64,000 bases of DNA from JABDJX01 sp039942715 (GCA_039942715.1 JBDVBY010000013.1:57345-121344), one strand, 5' to 3'; counted from the first letter of the stretch, positions 16,367 to 24,922 are shown. The notes: a model not told the origin generated them from the letters alone. Program-made: numbers and translations.

Positions 16367-17042
16367 CGTTAAAGCCGTTGGCGCACGGGTTATCGGCATC
16401 GGCATTGTTGCTGTTGTGCTGATTCTTGGAACTGCGGGCGCTTTTTTGCTGCTTGCTCTTCCTGACGCCAACGCGTTCAACGCCCGTGTCGAAAACCTTT
16501 TTGTTGAAAATGCCGACCTGACGTCGGCTGCAGAGATCAAACTTTTGGAGATTCTCGCACAGTCTGGCACTGCCTTTTCCGAGGTTTTAGCCAGTTATCG
16601 CTTGGTGATCTTTGTGTTGATGCTGTTTGCCACAGGTCTTTTGATTGCGTGCTTGGTCTTCGTTGTGACCATGGTACTTCAGAATCGGCGCATGGGCGCG
16701 ATTGAGCGGCAAGGCATTCAAGTGTCATCGCTTTCCATCAATCGCGAAGAAAAGATTGTGTCGATCAATGATATGGATTTCACCCTCACGGGTGCTGCGA
16801 TCGAAACGATCTCGGTTCTGGCCGAGGCGCGTATGGACGGCGATGTTCTTTCTGGGGCTGAAATCGAATCAGTTATTTCCGGAAAATCTGCGGCAGATTG
16901 TGAAGAAGCCGCAGGCGCCACACGTATAAAGCGACTGCGTGACGCCCTTGGAAATCAGATGGTCGCCGAACTTTTGATAAAAACCGTTGCGCGCCAAGGG
17001 TATGTGCTATCCATCGATCAAAATGCAATCCGTGTAGCATAA
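16338..17042 (+). CDS. Two-TM membrane protein with C-terminal OmpR-like winged helix
   Basis: A 234-residue protein with transmembrane helices near residues 15-41 and 88-114, a periplasmic loop of about 45 residues between them, and a cytoplasmic C-terminal domain (about 146-226). That domain reads like a trans_reg_C winged helix: DFTLTGAAIETISVLAE aligns with the LTPTEFRLLELL region, LSGAEIESVI with LSREELLEAV, ATRIKRLRDALG with the recognition helix region VHIRRLRKKLG, and LIKTVARQGYVLSI with LIRTVRGVGYRL. Topology is the reverse of ToxR/CadC, whose DNA-binding domain is N-terminal. The start follows GAAGGAAACCGG. A membrane-tethered transcription regulator is the best inference. Confidence 0.75.
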   Translation: MQGNTSSASDVKAVGARVIGIGIVAVVLILGTAGAFLLLALPDANAFNARVENLFVENADLTSAAEIKLLEILAQSGTAFSEVLASYRLVIFVLMLFATGLLIACLVFVVTMVLQNRRMGAIERQGIQVSSLSINREEKIVSINDMDFTLTGAAIETISVLAEARMDGDVLSGAEIESVISGKSAADCEEAAGATRIKRLRDALGNQMVAELLIKTVARQGYVLSIDQNAIRVA

Positions 17043-17070
17043 AGTGATGTGTCAACAGTTTTTTTCCCCG

Positions 17071-17099
17071 TTGGCGGTTGGCTGCCGATGCCCTATATG
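17071..17099 (+). promoter_or_regulatory. Sigma-70-type promoter of an independent short transcript
   Basis: TTGGCG (17071-17076), 17-base spacer, TATATG (17094-17099). Predicted start near 17106. It lies just after the stop of the winged-helix gene and upstream of a terminator, with no long gene in between. Confidence 0.6.
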
Positions 17100-17174
17100 T
17101 TAATCACAAGGCGGGGGGAGTGAGCCCCGGTTCCGAAAGGCCTGAGACCTCAACAGGATTTTGGAAAGTAACAA

Positions 17175-17240
17175 GTGGTGCGTGTAAATGTTGCCAGGGG
17201 CTTGGGGTGTGTGCCTAAAGTACGAGTGGGGACGGTTTAG
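17175..17240 (+). CDS. Possible 21-residue small protein
   Basis: GTG at 17175 (or the next codon, GTG 17178) opens a frame of 21 codons ending TAG at 17240. GGAAAG at 17163-17168 sits six bases before the start. The terminator stem begins 12 bases after the stop, so the ORF fills the 3' half of a short transcript. The peptide (MVRVNVARGLGCVPKVRVGTV) is basic, with one cysteine. I know no homologue. Support is the arrangement only. Confidence 0.35.
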   Translation: MVRVNVARGLGCVPKVRVGTV

Positions 17241-17251
17241 TTTGATGTACG

Positions 17252-17277
17252 GGCTGGGATCCCCTCCCAGCCTTTTT
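17252..17277 (+). terminator. Rho-independent terminator of the short transcript
   Basis: Eight-base perfect stem GGCTGGGA/TCCCAGCC (17252-17259 with 17265-17272), loop TCCCC, followed by TTTTTCTT. Confidence 0.92.
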
Positions 17278-17280
17278 CTT

Positions 17281-17525
17281 TGTCACATTCAAAAAACACA
17301 AAACGCCGTGCTTGCTTCTGCAAGATTGTTTTGACGTAGCGTCATGCGCAACAATCCGTCAAAAATGACATCCGAACCACGTTTTTCCCATTATTCAGTG
17401 TCTGTGTCAGCGCTTACATTGGTGTTGTCGGGTCGCCTGTTCATCCCTGCGCGGCTCGATCCCCCGGTCGGAACGTCTGCGACCCCAGCGCCCGGCCGGG
17501 GGTTCGCTAACCTCAAAAAGCTTGG
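17281..17525. other. Non-coding stretch with inverted repeats
   Basis: No convincing gene; a 61-codon plus-strand frame here has no ribosome-binding site or family resemblance. Seen: CTTGC-TTCT-GCAAG hairpin at 17311-17324; TTTTGACG at 17329-17336 and its complement CGTCAAAA at 17357-17364; and the overlapping palindrome TGACG-TAG-CGTCA at 17332-17344. The stretch lies between two gene 3' ends. Confidence 0.5.
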
Positions 17526-17987
17526 TTAGTTTTCCTGAAGATGAAGCTTCATTTCCATAAGGACTTTTTGTAGCGCGTTGGTTTCGTCCAGCAGGCGGCG
17601 TGTCTCATTCATCGAGATCACTCCATCGGCAATCGAATGATTGTATTCTGCCATCAAGGTCGCAAACCGTTGGGAAAGACGGATCACATCCGAGTTCAAG
17701 CCATCCGAGTCGGCGTCTTTGTCATCTCCGTACTCGAGCTTAAGCTGCTGCAACTCGGCGATAGCCTTGGTGACAAATGGCAAACTTGCCGCCATTTCCA
17801 GCTCCACCAATACGTTGACTGGAATAAACCTGTCTGCGTTCTCGTCCTGAAGCGATGCATAGCGTCCAAGAGTGGCTTTTGACTTTCCTGAAACTTCGCA
17901 TGCCTTGGCGTATCCAAGGTCCTTAATCAGCGCTTCAGTGTGACGCTTGAGATATTCTCCGCGAGAGTCACGGGGATCCGTTGTCAT
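17526..17987 (-). CDS. Small HTH-like protein with coiled-coil tail
   Basis: A 153-residue soluble protein. The N-terminal half (residues 12-65) has a helix-turn-helix-like stretch, DLGYAKACEVSGKSKATLGRYAS, followed by IPVNVLVELEMAASLPFVTKAIAEL. This layout recalls phage CII-type regulators, in which an HTH is followed by a helix resembling LTLDEALALTEATGD. The C-terminal half is helical and charged, probably coiled coil (NETRRLLDETNALQKVLMEMKLHLQEN). DNA binding is an inference; the exact family is not recognised. Confidence 0.65.
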   Translation of the reverse strand: MTTDPRDSRGEYLKRHTEALIKDLGYAKACEVSGKSKATLGRYASLQDENADRFIPVNVLVELEMAASLPFVTKAIAELQQLKLEYGDDKDADSDGLNSDVIRLSQRFATLMAEYNHSIADGVISMNETRRLLDETNALQKVLMEMKLHLQEN

Positions 17988-18188
17988 CTATTCAATTTCC
18001 TTCGCCTAAACTTTAGCGACCCCTTCTTACGCTGTTAAAGGAAAGAGTGCCTTTTGCCCATAGGCTCGTCTGTGGCTTGGCGCGCTTAACGTAACGTTGC
18101 ACAGAACGGATGACCTGATCATTCGTGCCATTTGATCAAACCAGACGAAAATCTGGCATGCAAAGATCGCAGGTGTTCCAATCGAAAG

Positions 18189-18264
18189 TGGCGGCCCCGA
18201 TAGGAGTCGAACCTATGACCTACCGCTTAGGAGGCGGTTGCTCTATCCTCTGAGCTACGGGGCC
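18189..18264 (-). tRNA. tRNA-Arg (anticodon CCT)
   Basis: On the minus strand: acceptor GGCCCCG/CGGGGCC, D arm GCTC...GAGC, anticodon stem ACCGC/GCGGT around loop CTCCTAA (anticodon CCT), T arm loop TTCGACT, discriminator G and encoded CCA. It reads AGG codons. The flanks (17988-18188 and 18265-18372) hold no gene that I can support, apart from a small CCAGA/TCTGG hairpin near 18140. Confidence 0.96.
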
Positions 18265-18372
18265 ACTTGTGTCTCTTGTCACGCGTTCAATGCGCGGGAT
18301 CAAGCGACTTGCAACGCTGTCCGTTAGCGGTAACTTGGTTGCGAATAAAGGCGCAAGGGTTAAAGACACGGT

Positions 18373-19434
18373 ATGAGCGACGATAAGAAAGTCATCCCGA
18401 TGACCGAGAACATGGAAATCCCTCGCAGGCCACTGACGTTAAAAGACGTTTCAGTCGCTTCGGGAGTGTCTGAAATGACTGTCAGTCGCGTGTTGAGAAA
18501 CCGCGGCGATGTCTCGGATTTGACCCGTGAAAAGGTGCTGCGCGCTGCCAAGGATCTAGGGTACGTGCCCAACAAGATTGCAGGGGCGTTGGCGTCAAGC
18601 CGAGTCAATCTCGTGGCCGTTATCATCCCGTCTTTGTCCAACATGGTGTTTCCGGAAGTGCTGACCGGCATCTCTGAAATTCTTGACGAAACCCCGCTGC
18701 AAGCGGTGGTGGGTGTGACCAATTATTCACCAGAAAAAGAAGAAAACGTCCTTTTTGATATGCTTTCGTGGCGCCCGTCGGGTTTGATAATTGCAGGGTT
18801 AGAGCATACAGATGCGTCGCGCGCGATGATGGCGGCATCGGGTATTCCGGTGGTTGAGATCATGGACACAGACGGCGATCCGATTGATGCGGTCGTTGGA
18901 ATTAGTCATCGGCGGGCAGGCCGTAAGATGGCCAAAGAAATCTTGCGTTATGGCTATCAGAATATCGGTTTTCTGGGCACCAAAATGCCGCTTGATCATC
19001 GCGCCCGCAAACGCTTCGAGGGCTTTACAGAGGCTCTGGCAAAAGAGGGCATCGAGATCATGGATCAAGAGTTTTATGATGGCGGATCGTCGTTGGTTAA
19101 GGGGCGCGAGTTAACCAAAGCAATTCTTGATCGCTCTCCAGATCTGGATTTTCTCTACTATTCAAACGACATGATCGGGGCCGGTGGGCTGATGTATCTG
19201 CGCGACGAAGGTATCGATGTTCCCGGCCAGATCGGGCTCGCTGGATTCAATGGTGTTCGGCTGTTAGATGGGCTGCCGCAAAAGCTTGCAACAATGGATG
19301 CTGAACGCATTGCCATCGGTCGAGAGGCAGCACGCATCATCGCCGAGCGTACCGATGGATCGATCACAGAAAGTCACCAGCGCATCGAGCTTTCGCCAAA
19401 AATTCAACTTGGCGAGACTTTGAGACGGCGCTGA
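18373..19434 (+). CDS. LacI-family transcriptional regulator
   Basis: A 353-residue repressor of the LacI/GalR family. The HTH is LTLKDVSVASGVSEMTVSRVLRN (about residues 19-41), followed by the hinge helix NKIAGALASSRVNLVAVIIPSLSN and the periplasmic-binding-like effector domain. The C-terminal part (GLAGFNGVRLLDGLPQKLATMDAERIAIGREAARII) matches the gluconate-repressor-like subgroup, but the effector cannot be read. No sugar genes are adjacent, so its targets are probably elsewhere. The first ATG at 18373 is used; ATGs at residues 10 and 14 also lie before the HTH. Confidence 0.92.
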   Translation: MSDDKKVIPMTENMEIPRRPLTLKDVSVASGVSEMTVSRVLRNRGDVSDLTREKVLRAAKDLGYVPNKIAGALASSRVNLVAVIIPSLSNMVFPEVLTGISEILDETPLQAVVGVTNYSPEKEENVLFDMLSWRPSGLIIAGLEHTDASRAMMAASGIPVVEIMDTDGDPIDAVVGISHRRAGRKMAKEILRYGYQNIGFLGTKMPLDHRARKRFEGFTEALAKEGIEIMDQEFYDGGSSLVKGRELTKAILDRSPDLDFLYYSNDMIGAGGLMYLRDEGIDVPGQIGLAGFNGVRLLDGLPQKLATMDAERIAIGREAARIIAERTDGSITESHQRIELSPKIQLGETLRRR

Positions 19435-19449
19435 TTTTCAGCGAATTTT
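19429..19449 (+). terminator. Weak terminator-like hairpin after the LacI gene
   Basis: CGCTGA-TTT-TCAGCG (19429-19443) followed by AATTTT. The left arm includes the stop codon of the LacI gene. The T run is short, so termination is uncertain. Confidence 0.4.
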
Positions 19450-19618
19450 CGCCTATTGCACCGCGTATTCTTGGCCTTGGTAAGACTCTAGCAAGAATCC
19501 TTTCCTAATTTGTCTGCACTCAGGTGGGGCGTTCAGGGGTGGATTGCCAAGCACAGCGTGGCGTTTTGCGCGTGTATTTTGAATTGGTTTCGCCTCGCTT
19601 ATTTTGGAGCGTGGTCTC

Positions 19619-21289
19619 GTGTGTATCCTGTGTGACGCCTGCCAACCGTGGGCGGACGAATGCCCTTACTTTGACGATACTTTTGCCCCAGGAGGAGAAT
19701 CCGACGCCGAAACCGGATCGTCATCATCAATGCCCACGTATACCTATGATCAGATTTCCGATCAGTTAACCAATGGGTATTGGGGTGGATCGGCGCGTGC
19801 TTTTGATACTGGGGGAAACAACACGCTTTATGTCGACGTCACAGGATTGAGCAGCGCAGGTCAGACAATGGCCTTGCAAGCGCTGGATTCCTGGAGCCTT
19901 GTGACAGGAATCACGTTTACTCAGGTCGATAGCGAAACGAGTCCTAATGCGACGTTCACCGAAAGTGGCGACGCGCCGTCCACGACGTCTACTCCTTATA
20001 GTATGACCGTTGGAGATGATTTTCTTGGAACTCTATCATCTGGTAGCGACCGAGATAACGTCGCCATCTCCCTGACTGCCGGTCAAACGATCACGATCCA
20101 ATTGAGTGGTGAAGGCAGTGGTGGAACGGCCGATCCGTTTCTATGGCTGCAAAACAGTTCTGGTACCGTGATCGCACAAAACGATGATGCCGTAGGACGT
20201 GACAGCGCACTTACATATCAGGTTCAGTCGAGCGGCACCTATTACATTCAGGCGGGATCGTTCAACAACGCCAATCCCGGCGACTATCGTATCTCTGTTC
20301 GCGAAAATGGCGCGGTGGCGGACATTATTTTTGATGACGAAAACTCTGGTGCCTACGCCAGCAGCTCCATTTCAGGCGGTGTGATCCAGTCTTCTTTTAT
20401 TAACATTGACGACAACTGGGCCGGAGGATCGGCGCGCACAGATGGATATTTCTTTCAGACCTACATTCACGAGATTGGGCACGCCCTGGGATTGGGGCAC
20501 GCCGGAAATTACAACGGAAACGCGACATATGGGACTGACAACGATTATGCCAATGACAGTTGGCAAGCGTCGGTGATGTCCTATTTTCACCAAACCGAAA
20601 ACACGGCCATCGACGCTAATTTTGCCTATGTTATCGCGCCCCAGGTTGCAGACATACTAGCGGTTCAAAACCTATACGGCGTCGCAGATGTGCTGACTGG
20701 CGATACCACCTATGGCGACGGCGCGAATACCGGTACTTATATCGACACTGCTTTGTCTTTATCAAACCCCGTTTCCTTTACTGTTGTCGATACAGGGGGA
20801 GACGACACGTTCAACTTTTCATCCTACTCAGCGCATCAAATGATGGATCTGCGAGAGGAGTCTTTTTCCGATCTTGCCGGGCTTGACGGAAATATTGGGA
20901 TTGCCCGAGGCACCGTGATCGAAAACGGACTAACCGGCACCGGCAATGACACGATCATTGGCAATGATGCGAACAATGATCTGTCGAGTGGGTTTGGCAC
21001 AGATGTCGTTGTTGGCGGTGCGGGGCATGACGCCATCCGTGGTGGGGAAGGCAATGATACGCTTGATGGCGAAGTCGGGTTTGATTTCATTGAAGGGGGC
21101 AGTGGTGACAACACTATTGTCGGTGGCGCCGGTGGTGATTTGCTGGTTGGAGGAGATGTGACGCTTGCTATGCTAACGATGCTTTATCCAGATTGGACGC
21201 CACCCGCTTCGGCTCAAACGTCTCTAAACAATGGCGACTATGCAGAGCTTTGGTCCGATATTCTGGATGATCAGGGATTGATCGCCTAA
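19619..21289 (+). CDS. Secreted M10 (serralysin-type) metalloprotease with inserted PPC domain and RTX repeats
   Basis: Zinc protease exported by a type I system. The zinc site HEIGHALGLGH (about residues 284-294) and the Met-turn SVMSY (about 319-323) are intact. A pre-peptidase C-terminal-like beta domain (about residues 128-230, MTVGDDFLGTLSSGSDRDNV to YYIQAGSFNNANPGDYRISV) is inserted inside the catalytic domain. RTX nonapeptides (GGAGHDAIRGGEGNDTLDG) follow near residues 450-510. The GTG at 19619 is preferred: it has GGAG upstream and gives MCILCDACQPW, the Cys-rich start that I associate with roseobacter M10 proteins; a TTG five codons upstream is the alternative. No T1SS genes are nearby. 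Confidence 0.9.
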   Translation: MCILCDACQPWADECPYFDDTFAPGGESDAETGSSSSMPTYTYDQISDQLTNGYWGGSARAFDTGGNNTLYVDVTGLSSAGQTMALQALDSWSLVTGITFTQVDSETSPNATFTESGDAPSTTSTPYSMTVGDDFLGTLSSGSDRDNVAISLTAGQTITIQLSGEGSGGTADPFLWLQNSSGTVIAQNDDAVGRDSALTYQVQSSGTYYIQAGSFNNANPGDYRISVRENGAVADIIFDDENSGAYASSSISGGVIQSSFINIDDNWAGGSARTDGYFFQTYIHEIGHALGLGHAGNYNGNATYGTDNDYANDSWQASVMSYFHQTENTAIDANFAYVIAPQVADILAVQNLYGVADVLTGDTTYGDGANTGTYIDTALSLSNPVSFTVVDTGGDDTFNFSSYSAHQMMDLREESFSDLAGLDGNIGIARGTVIENGLTGTGNDTIIGNDANNDLSSGFGTDVVVGGAGHDAIRGGEGNDTLDGEVGFDFIEGGSGDNTIVGGAGGDLLVGGDVTLAMLTMLYPDWTPPASAQTSLNNGDYAELWSDILDDQGLIA

Positions 21290-23076
21290 GCGCCGGACCA
21301 ATCAAAGCCGTCTCCATAAATAACGTCGTCTCCACCGTCGCCAAGAATAAGGTCATCTCCGGTGGAGCCGACGATTGTGTCGGCGTCCGCTTGACCGCGC
21401 AAAAAGTCATTGCCTGCACCTCCGTCGATCTGATCCGCACCGATGCCGCCATCAAGTGTGTCGTCACCGCCATTGCCGAAAAGCGTATCGTCGCCATCGT
21501 TTCCAAGCACGGTATCGTTGCCATGTCCGCCATTCAAACTGTCGGCGCCTGAGCCGCCAATTAGGTTTTGTGCAGTGGCAAGATACGGTGGACGATCGAC
21601 ATTCAGAATATCGTTATTGTTAAGCTCAGCAAGCGTCAGAGGCGCGGCGTCAGCGGTGAAAATGCGGATCGTTTCGTCCGCAAAGGTAAGCGTCGCACCG
21701 TCGGTTTCGGGCGCCAGGGAAAGCTGGTCGATGTTGTAGAAGAAATCAAAGGCCGACAGATCAAGCCTGTCAAAGCCACGTTCAAAATCAGTAACAACAT
21801 CAAGAACACCGTCAGCGGAAAAGACGAACAAATCCTCTCCCGAACCGCCCGCCATCGTATCAATGCCGGCACCATCAAGCAGGATATCGCGCCCTGCGCC
21901 ACCTGAAAGCGTCTCTGCCACATCAGAGCCGATCACCTGATCATCAAGCGCTGTTCCGACCGCGCCATTTCCCAAAGTGTCAGCGAGAAAAACGGACCCT
22001 TGCGCAGAAATGTCAAATGTCAGGCGTGCGATATCATTTGCCATTGACGAACTGCCGAAGATTTGAAGCGCACTGCCGGAAATCGACATTTCCACCGAAG
22101 TGATGCGTTCCAGCGAAAGAAAATTGTCATCCGCCTGTGTATCGAGATGTACCAGCCGCCCGCCCGGCAGCATGGTCAAAAGCGAAATGCCACCTTCATT
22201 GCCGCCCGCTGCAACGTATGCCACATCGCCATTCAACACAGTTGTAACAGATCGTGCACCGCCAAGGGCGCTCGCATCAGAATCCAGTATATGGTCGGCA
22301 AGCATCGGGCTGCCGTCTGGCCCGATCATAATTGTTGTTAGAGACGAAGACCCGGACGAGGCGACAACCAGATGCGTTTCGCCAAGCCGTTGAACCACGT
22401 CTAGATCCTCCGGTGTGGAAATGGGCAGGTACTGCGTTGGCCCCAAAGCGCCAGTTTGCGTCAATCCGGCATTGGTGACACGGGCAAGATTCACGCCGTT
22501 TTCAATCGCCGAGACCGTACCGACAAATATTTGCGCGCCGATTGTAAATGTCATCAGATCAGCGACATCGCCAAGGTAACGCTCAGCCGTATCGCTAAGG
22601 CTGGCTGTCCAGCCAAACCCAAGCCCAGCGCCAGAAAATAGATTTAGACCACCGTCCGCACCGCCGCTGATCATCATGTCTGAGCCAGAAATTTCGACGC
22701 TGTTGGGTGAAACAAGCGTGCCCACGCCTACCAGAGCCGTTTGCTCGCCAAGCGTGCCGTCTGCGCCTAAGGTCACGGCCTGTCCATCCGCGTCTGACAT
22801 TCCGGCGAGCGTCAAAACAGATGCGCCATTCTCCAGCAGGATGTGGCGGAGCACCGGGTCGCTGCCAGCAGCGAAAGTTCCGCTTAGCGTAAGTGTGTTC
22901 ACGATGGATAGTGTGCCGTCACCTTCAAGCTCAACTTCGAACAACAGGTTTTCTGAACGGCTCAGTGCATAAAGTACGGTTCTGCTGCCAAACCCCACCA
23001 TAGCCATATCCACAAGGCCCAATGTCAGGCCAGCCGGATCAAGCGACAGTTCTTGTTCAACCAATAAAACGGCCAT
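21286..23076 (-). CDS. Secreted RTX calcium-binding protein with propeller-like N-terminal region
   Basis: A 596-residue protein without an N-terminal signal peptide, as expected for type I secretion. Residues 1-360 are built of repeated beta segments (phrases such as LYALSRSENLLFEVELEGDGTLSIVNTL and THLVVASSGSSSLTTIMIGPDG), probably a beta-propeller. RTX repeats follow in two blocks: about 375-415 (GSDVAETLSGGAGRDILLDG) and 505-590 (GGSGADSLNGGHGNDTVLG and later copies). The stop TAG shares the four bases CTAA with the stop TAA of the metalloprotease on the other strand. Function beyond Ca-binding export is unknown. Confidence 0.88.
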   Translation of the reverse strand: MAVLLVEQELSLDPAGLTLGLVDMAMVGFGSRTVLYALSRSENLLFEVELEGDGTLSIVNTLTLSGTFAAGSDPVLRHILLENGASVLTLAGMSDADGQAVTLGADGTLGEQTALVGVGTLVSPNSVEISGSDMMISGGADGGLNLFSGAGLGFGWTASLSDTAERYLGDVADLMTFTIGAQIFVGTVSAIENGVNLARVTNAGLTQTGALGPTQYLPISTPEDLDVVQRLGETHLVVASSGSSSLTTIMIGPDGSPMLADHILDSDASALGGARSVTTVLNGDVAYVAAGGNEGGISLLTMLPGGRLVHLDTQADDNFLSLERITSVEMSISGSALQIFGSSSMANDIARLTFDISAQGSVFLADTLGNGAVGTALDDQVIGSDVAETLSGGAGRDILLDGAGIDTMAGGSGEDLFVFSADGVLDVVTDFERGFDRLDLSAFDFFYNIDQLSLAPETDGATLTFADETIRIFTADAAPLTLAELNNNDILNVDRPPYLATAQNLIGGSGADSLNGGHGNDTVLGNDGDDTLFGNGGDDTLDGGIGADQIDGGAGNDFLRGQADADTIVGSTGDDLILGDGGDDVIYGDGFDWSGA

Positions 23077-23160
23077 TGCCGTCTCCTCAACGTGGATTGA
23101 CCGCCTGTCTGGCGGCGCATCTCACCACGCTCTTCATCGGTTTTTAGGGTTAAGGTTTGG

Positions 23161-24810
23161 TTAGTTTTGAGCGTGGACGTCTGCCAAAGACTGGCGCGGT
23201 GTTAGGGCATTCGTGTCCATGACAATTTCTAAAACCGCACCGGTTGACGATGCCAAGGCGCGCTTAAACGCAGGCGCAAACCCATCAGTTGTCTCCACCC
23301 GTTCACCATGAAACCCATAGGCGCGCGCCATAGCCGCAAAGTCCGGGTTCTGAAGTTCGGTGCCCGATACGCGGTGGGGATAGTGCTTTTCCTGATGCAT
23401 CCTGATCGTGCCATAGCTGCCATTGTTCAGGATCAAAACAATCGGCTGCGCGCCAGCTTGCATTGCTGTGCCAAGTTCAACGGCGTTCATCTGAAAATCA
23501 CCATCACCTGCAAAACAAATGACCGTGCGCTCTTGGTGCTTTACCTTCGCGGCAATCGCTGCAGGCAGGCCATAGCCCATGGCACCCGACTGCGGGGCAA
23601 GAAGACGCTGGTCAGGTCCATAGCGGAAATACTTGTTGTTCCAGATCGAAAAGTTGCCTGCACCATTGGTCACAATAGCATCGTCAGGCAAATGTGACTG
23701 CAAATGCTTCATCACTTCCCGCATGTCTACCGGACCGGGGTGTGGGGGGAGATCAAACGTCGCTTCATAACGCGCCCGAGCATCAGCGCACCAATCGGAC
23801 CAATCGCCCTTAACGCTCAGGCCAGCCAAGGCGGACGCAACAGCATTTGGCCCTGCGTTGATTGCGATATCAGGTTGGTAAATCTTGCCCAACTCGGCCG
23901 CAGACGTATGCGTGTGGATCAGCATCTGGCGTATTTTGGGAAGATCAAAAAGTGTGTGGTTGGCCGTGGTCATCTCGCCAAAGCGCACGCCAATCGCAAG
24001 GATCAAGTCGGCGTCAGCCAGCGTTTGGCGCACTTCAGGTAGCATGCCGACACCTGCTTCGCCCGCATAAACACTCGCGTGATTGTCAAAGCGGTCCTGA
24101 TAGCGGAACGCTGCCACAACCGGGATGTCCGCATTTTGTGCAAACTGTTCCATGTCGCGACAGCCATTTTCTGACCAGCCACCACCGCCCATAAGGACGA
24201 CGGGTTTCTCGGCGTCCGCGAGCGCGGCTTTTACTTCAGCCAAAGCAGCGCCTGACACAACTGGCTCGGGAATGTGTACCGAGTGAGACAAGCCCGGCAG
24301 ATCAGTGGGCGCGCTGATCACGTTCTCAGGCAAAGCAACAACTACGGGACCGGGACGCCCGGACGTGGCCGTTAGCCAAGCACGCGAAACCAGTTCGGGA
24401 ATACGCTCTACACTATCTATTTCTGTAACCCATTTGGCGATGGGGCCGAAAAACGCGCGGTAATCCACCTCTTGAAACATCTCGCGGTCGCGTGTGTGAC
24501 TATCAATCTGCCCTACGAACAGGATCATCGGCGCGCTGTCTTGCATCGCTGTGTGTATCCCGATCGAGGCATTGGTTGCTCCGGGGCCGCGTGTGACAAA
24601 AGCCAGACCCGGCGTCCCGGTCAGCTTGCCGTAGGCAGCTGCCATGAAACCAGCGCCGCCTTCGTTGCGGCACAGGACGAAATCCAAAGCACCCTTTGTG
24701 TCATGCAATCCATCAAGAACGGACAAATAAGACTCGCCGGGCACGCCAAAGCCATGGCGCGCGCCAAGTGTGCGCAGGCATTCAACCAACAACCGTCCAC
24801 CGTGGCTCAT
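23161..24810 (-). CDS. Thiamine diphosphate-dependent enzyme, acetolactate synthase-like
   Basis: A 549-residue enzyme of the IlvB/benzoylformate decarboxylase superfamily. N-terminal Pyr domain with the catalytic Glu in CRNEGGAGFMAAAYGKLTG (about residue 50); middle domain; C-terminal PP domain with the ThDP motif GDGDFQMNAVELGTAMQAGAQPIVLILNN. The phrase FVTRGPGATNASIGIHTAMQDSAPMILFVGQ is conserved in acetolactate synthase large subunits, but no ilvN-type small subunit lies nearby, so it is likely a stand-alone decarboxylase, synthase or lyase with unknown substrate. It is transcribed as a single gene. Confidence 0.9.
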   Translation of the reverse strand: MSHGGRLLVECLRTLGARHGFGVPGESYLSVLDGLHDTKGALDFVLCRNEGGAGFMAAAYGKLTGTPGLAFVTRGPGATNASIGIHTAMQDSAPMILFVGQIDSHTRDREMFQEVDYRAFFGPIAKWVTEIDSVERIPELVSRAWLTATSGRPGPVVVALPENVISAPTDLPGLSHSVHIPEPVVSGAALAEVKAALADAEKPVVLMGGGGWSENGCRDMEQFAQNADIPVVAAFRYQDRFDNHASVYAGEAGVGMLPEVRQTLADADLILAIGVRFGEMTTANHTLFDLPKIRQMLIHTHTSAAELGKIYQPDIAINAGPNAVASALAGLSVKGDWSDWCADARARYEATFDLPPHPGPVDMREVMKHLQSHLPDDAIVTNGAGNFSIWNNKYFRYGPDQRLLAPQSGAMGYGLPAAIAAKVKHQERTVICFAGDGDFQMNAVELGTAMQAGAQPIVLILNNGSYGTIRMHQEKHYPHRVSGTELQNPDFAAMARAYGFHGERVETTDGFAPAFKRALASSTGAVLEIVMDTNALTPRQSLADVHAQN

Positions 24811-24922
24811 CGCGCTTTTCTCCCTATCAATACGGTATGCTTAAGCACTGGAAGGCCTGCGCGGAAGTTCAAAATGGGGAGTGCCCTTGGCTTTTGCGCT
24901 TCGCTCCTGTCTTTTGAAGCGC

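Larger units (their letters stand above)
17106..17277 (+). ncRNA. Candidate small RNA or small-protein mRNA (about 170 nt)
   Basis: Bounded by a good promoter upstream and a strong terminator downstream, with no long ORF. Its 5' part can fold as GGGG-loop-CCCC near 17113-17128. It contains a 21-codon ORF with a ribosome-binding site (see 17175-17240). I compared it by eye with 6S, SRP, RNase P and tmRNA signatures and found none. It could be a regulatory RNA, a small-protein mRNA or both. Confidence 0.5.

Noticed and set aside
17106..17277. 6S, SRP, RNase P or tmRNA identity for the short transcript
   Set aside because: None of the signature motifs of these RNAs could be found by eye.
17188..17334. 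48-codon ATG frame in the short transcript unit
   Set aside because: It would run through the strong terminator at 17252-17277; the 21-codon GTG frame fits the transcript better.
17344..17529. 61-codon plus-strand frame
   Set aside because: No ribosome-binding site, no recognisable sequence, and it runs into the 3' end of the opposing gene.
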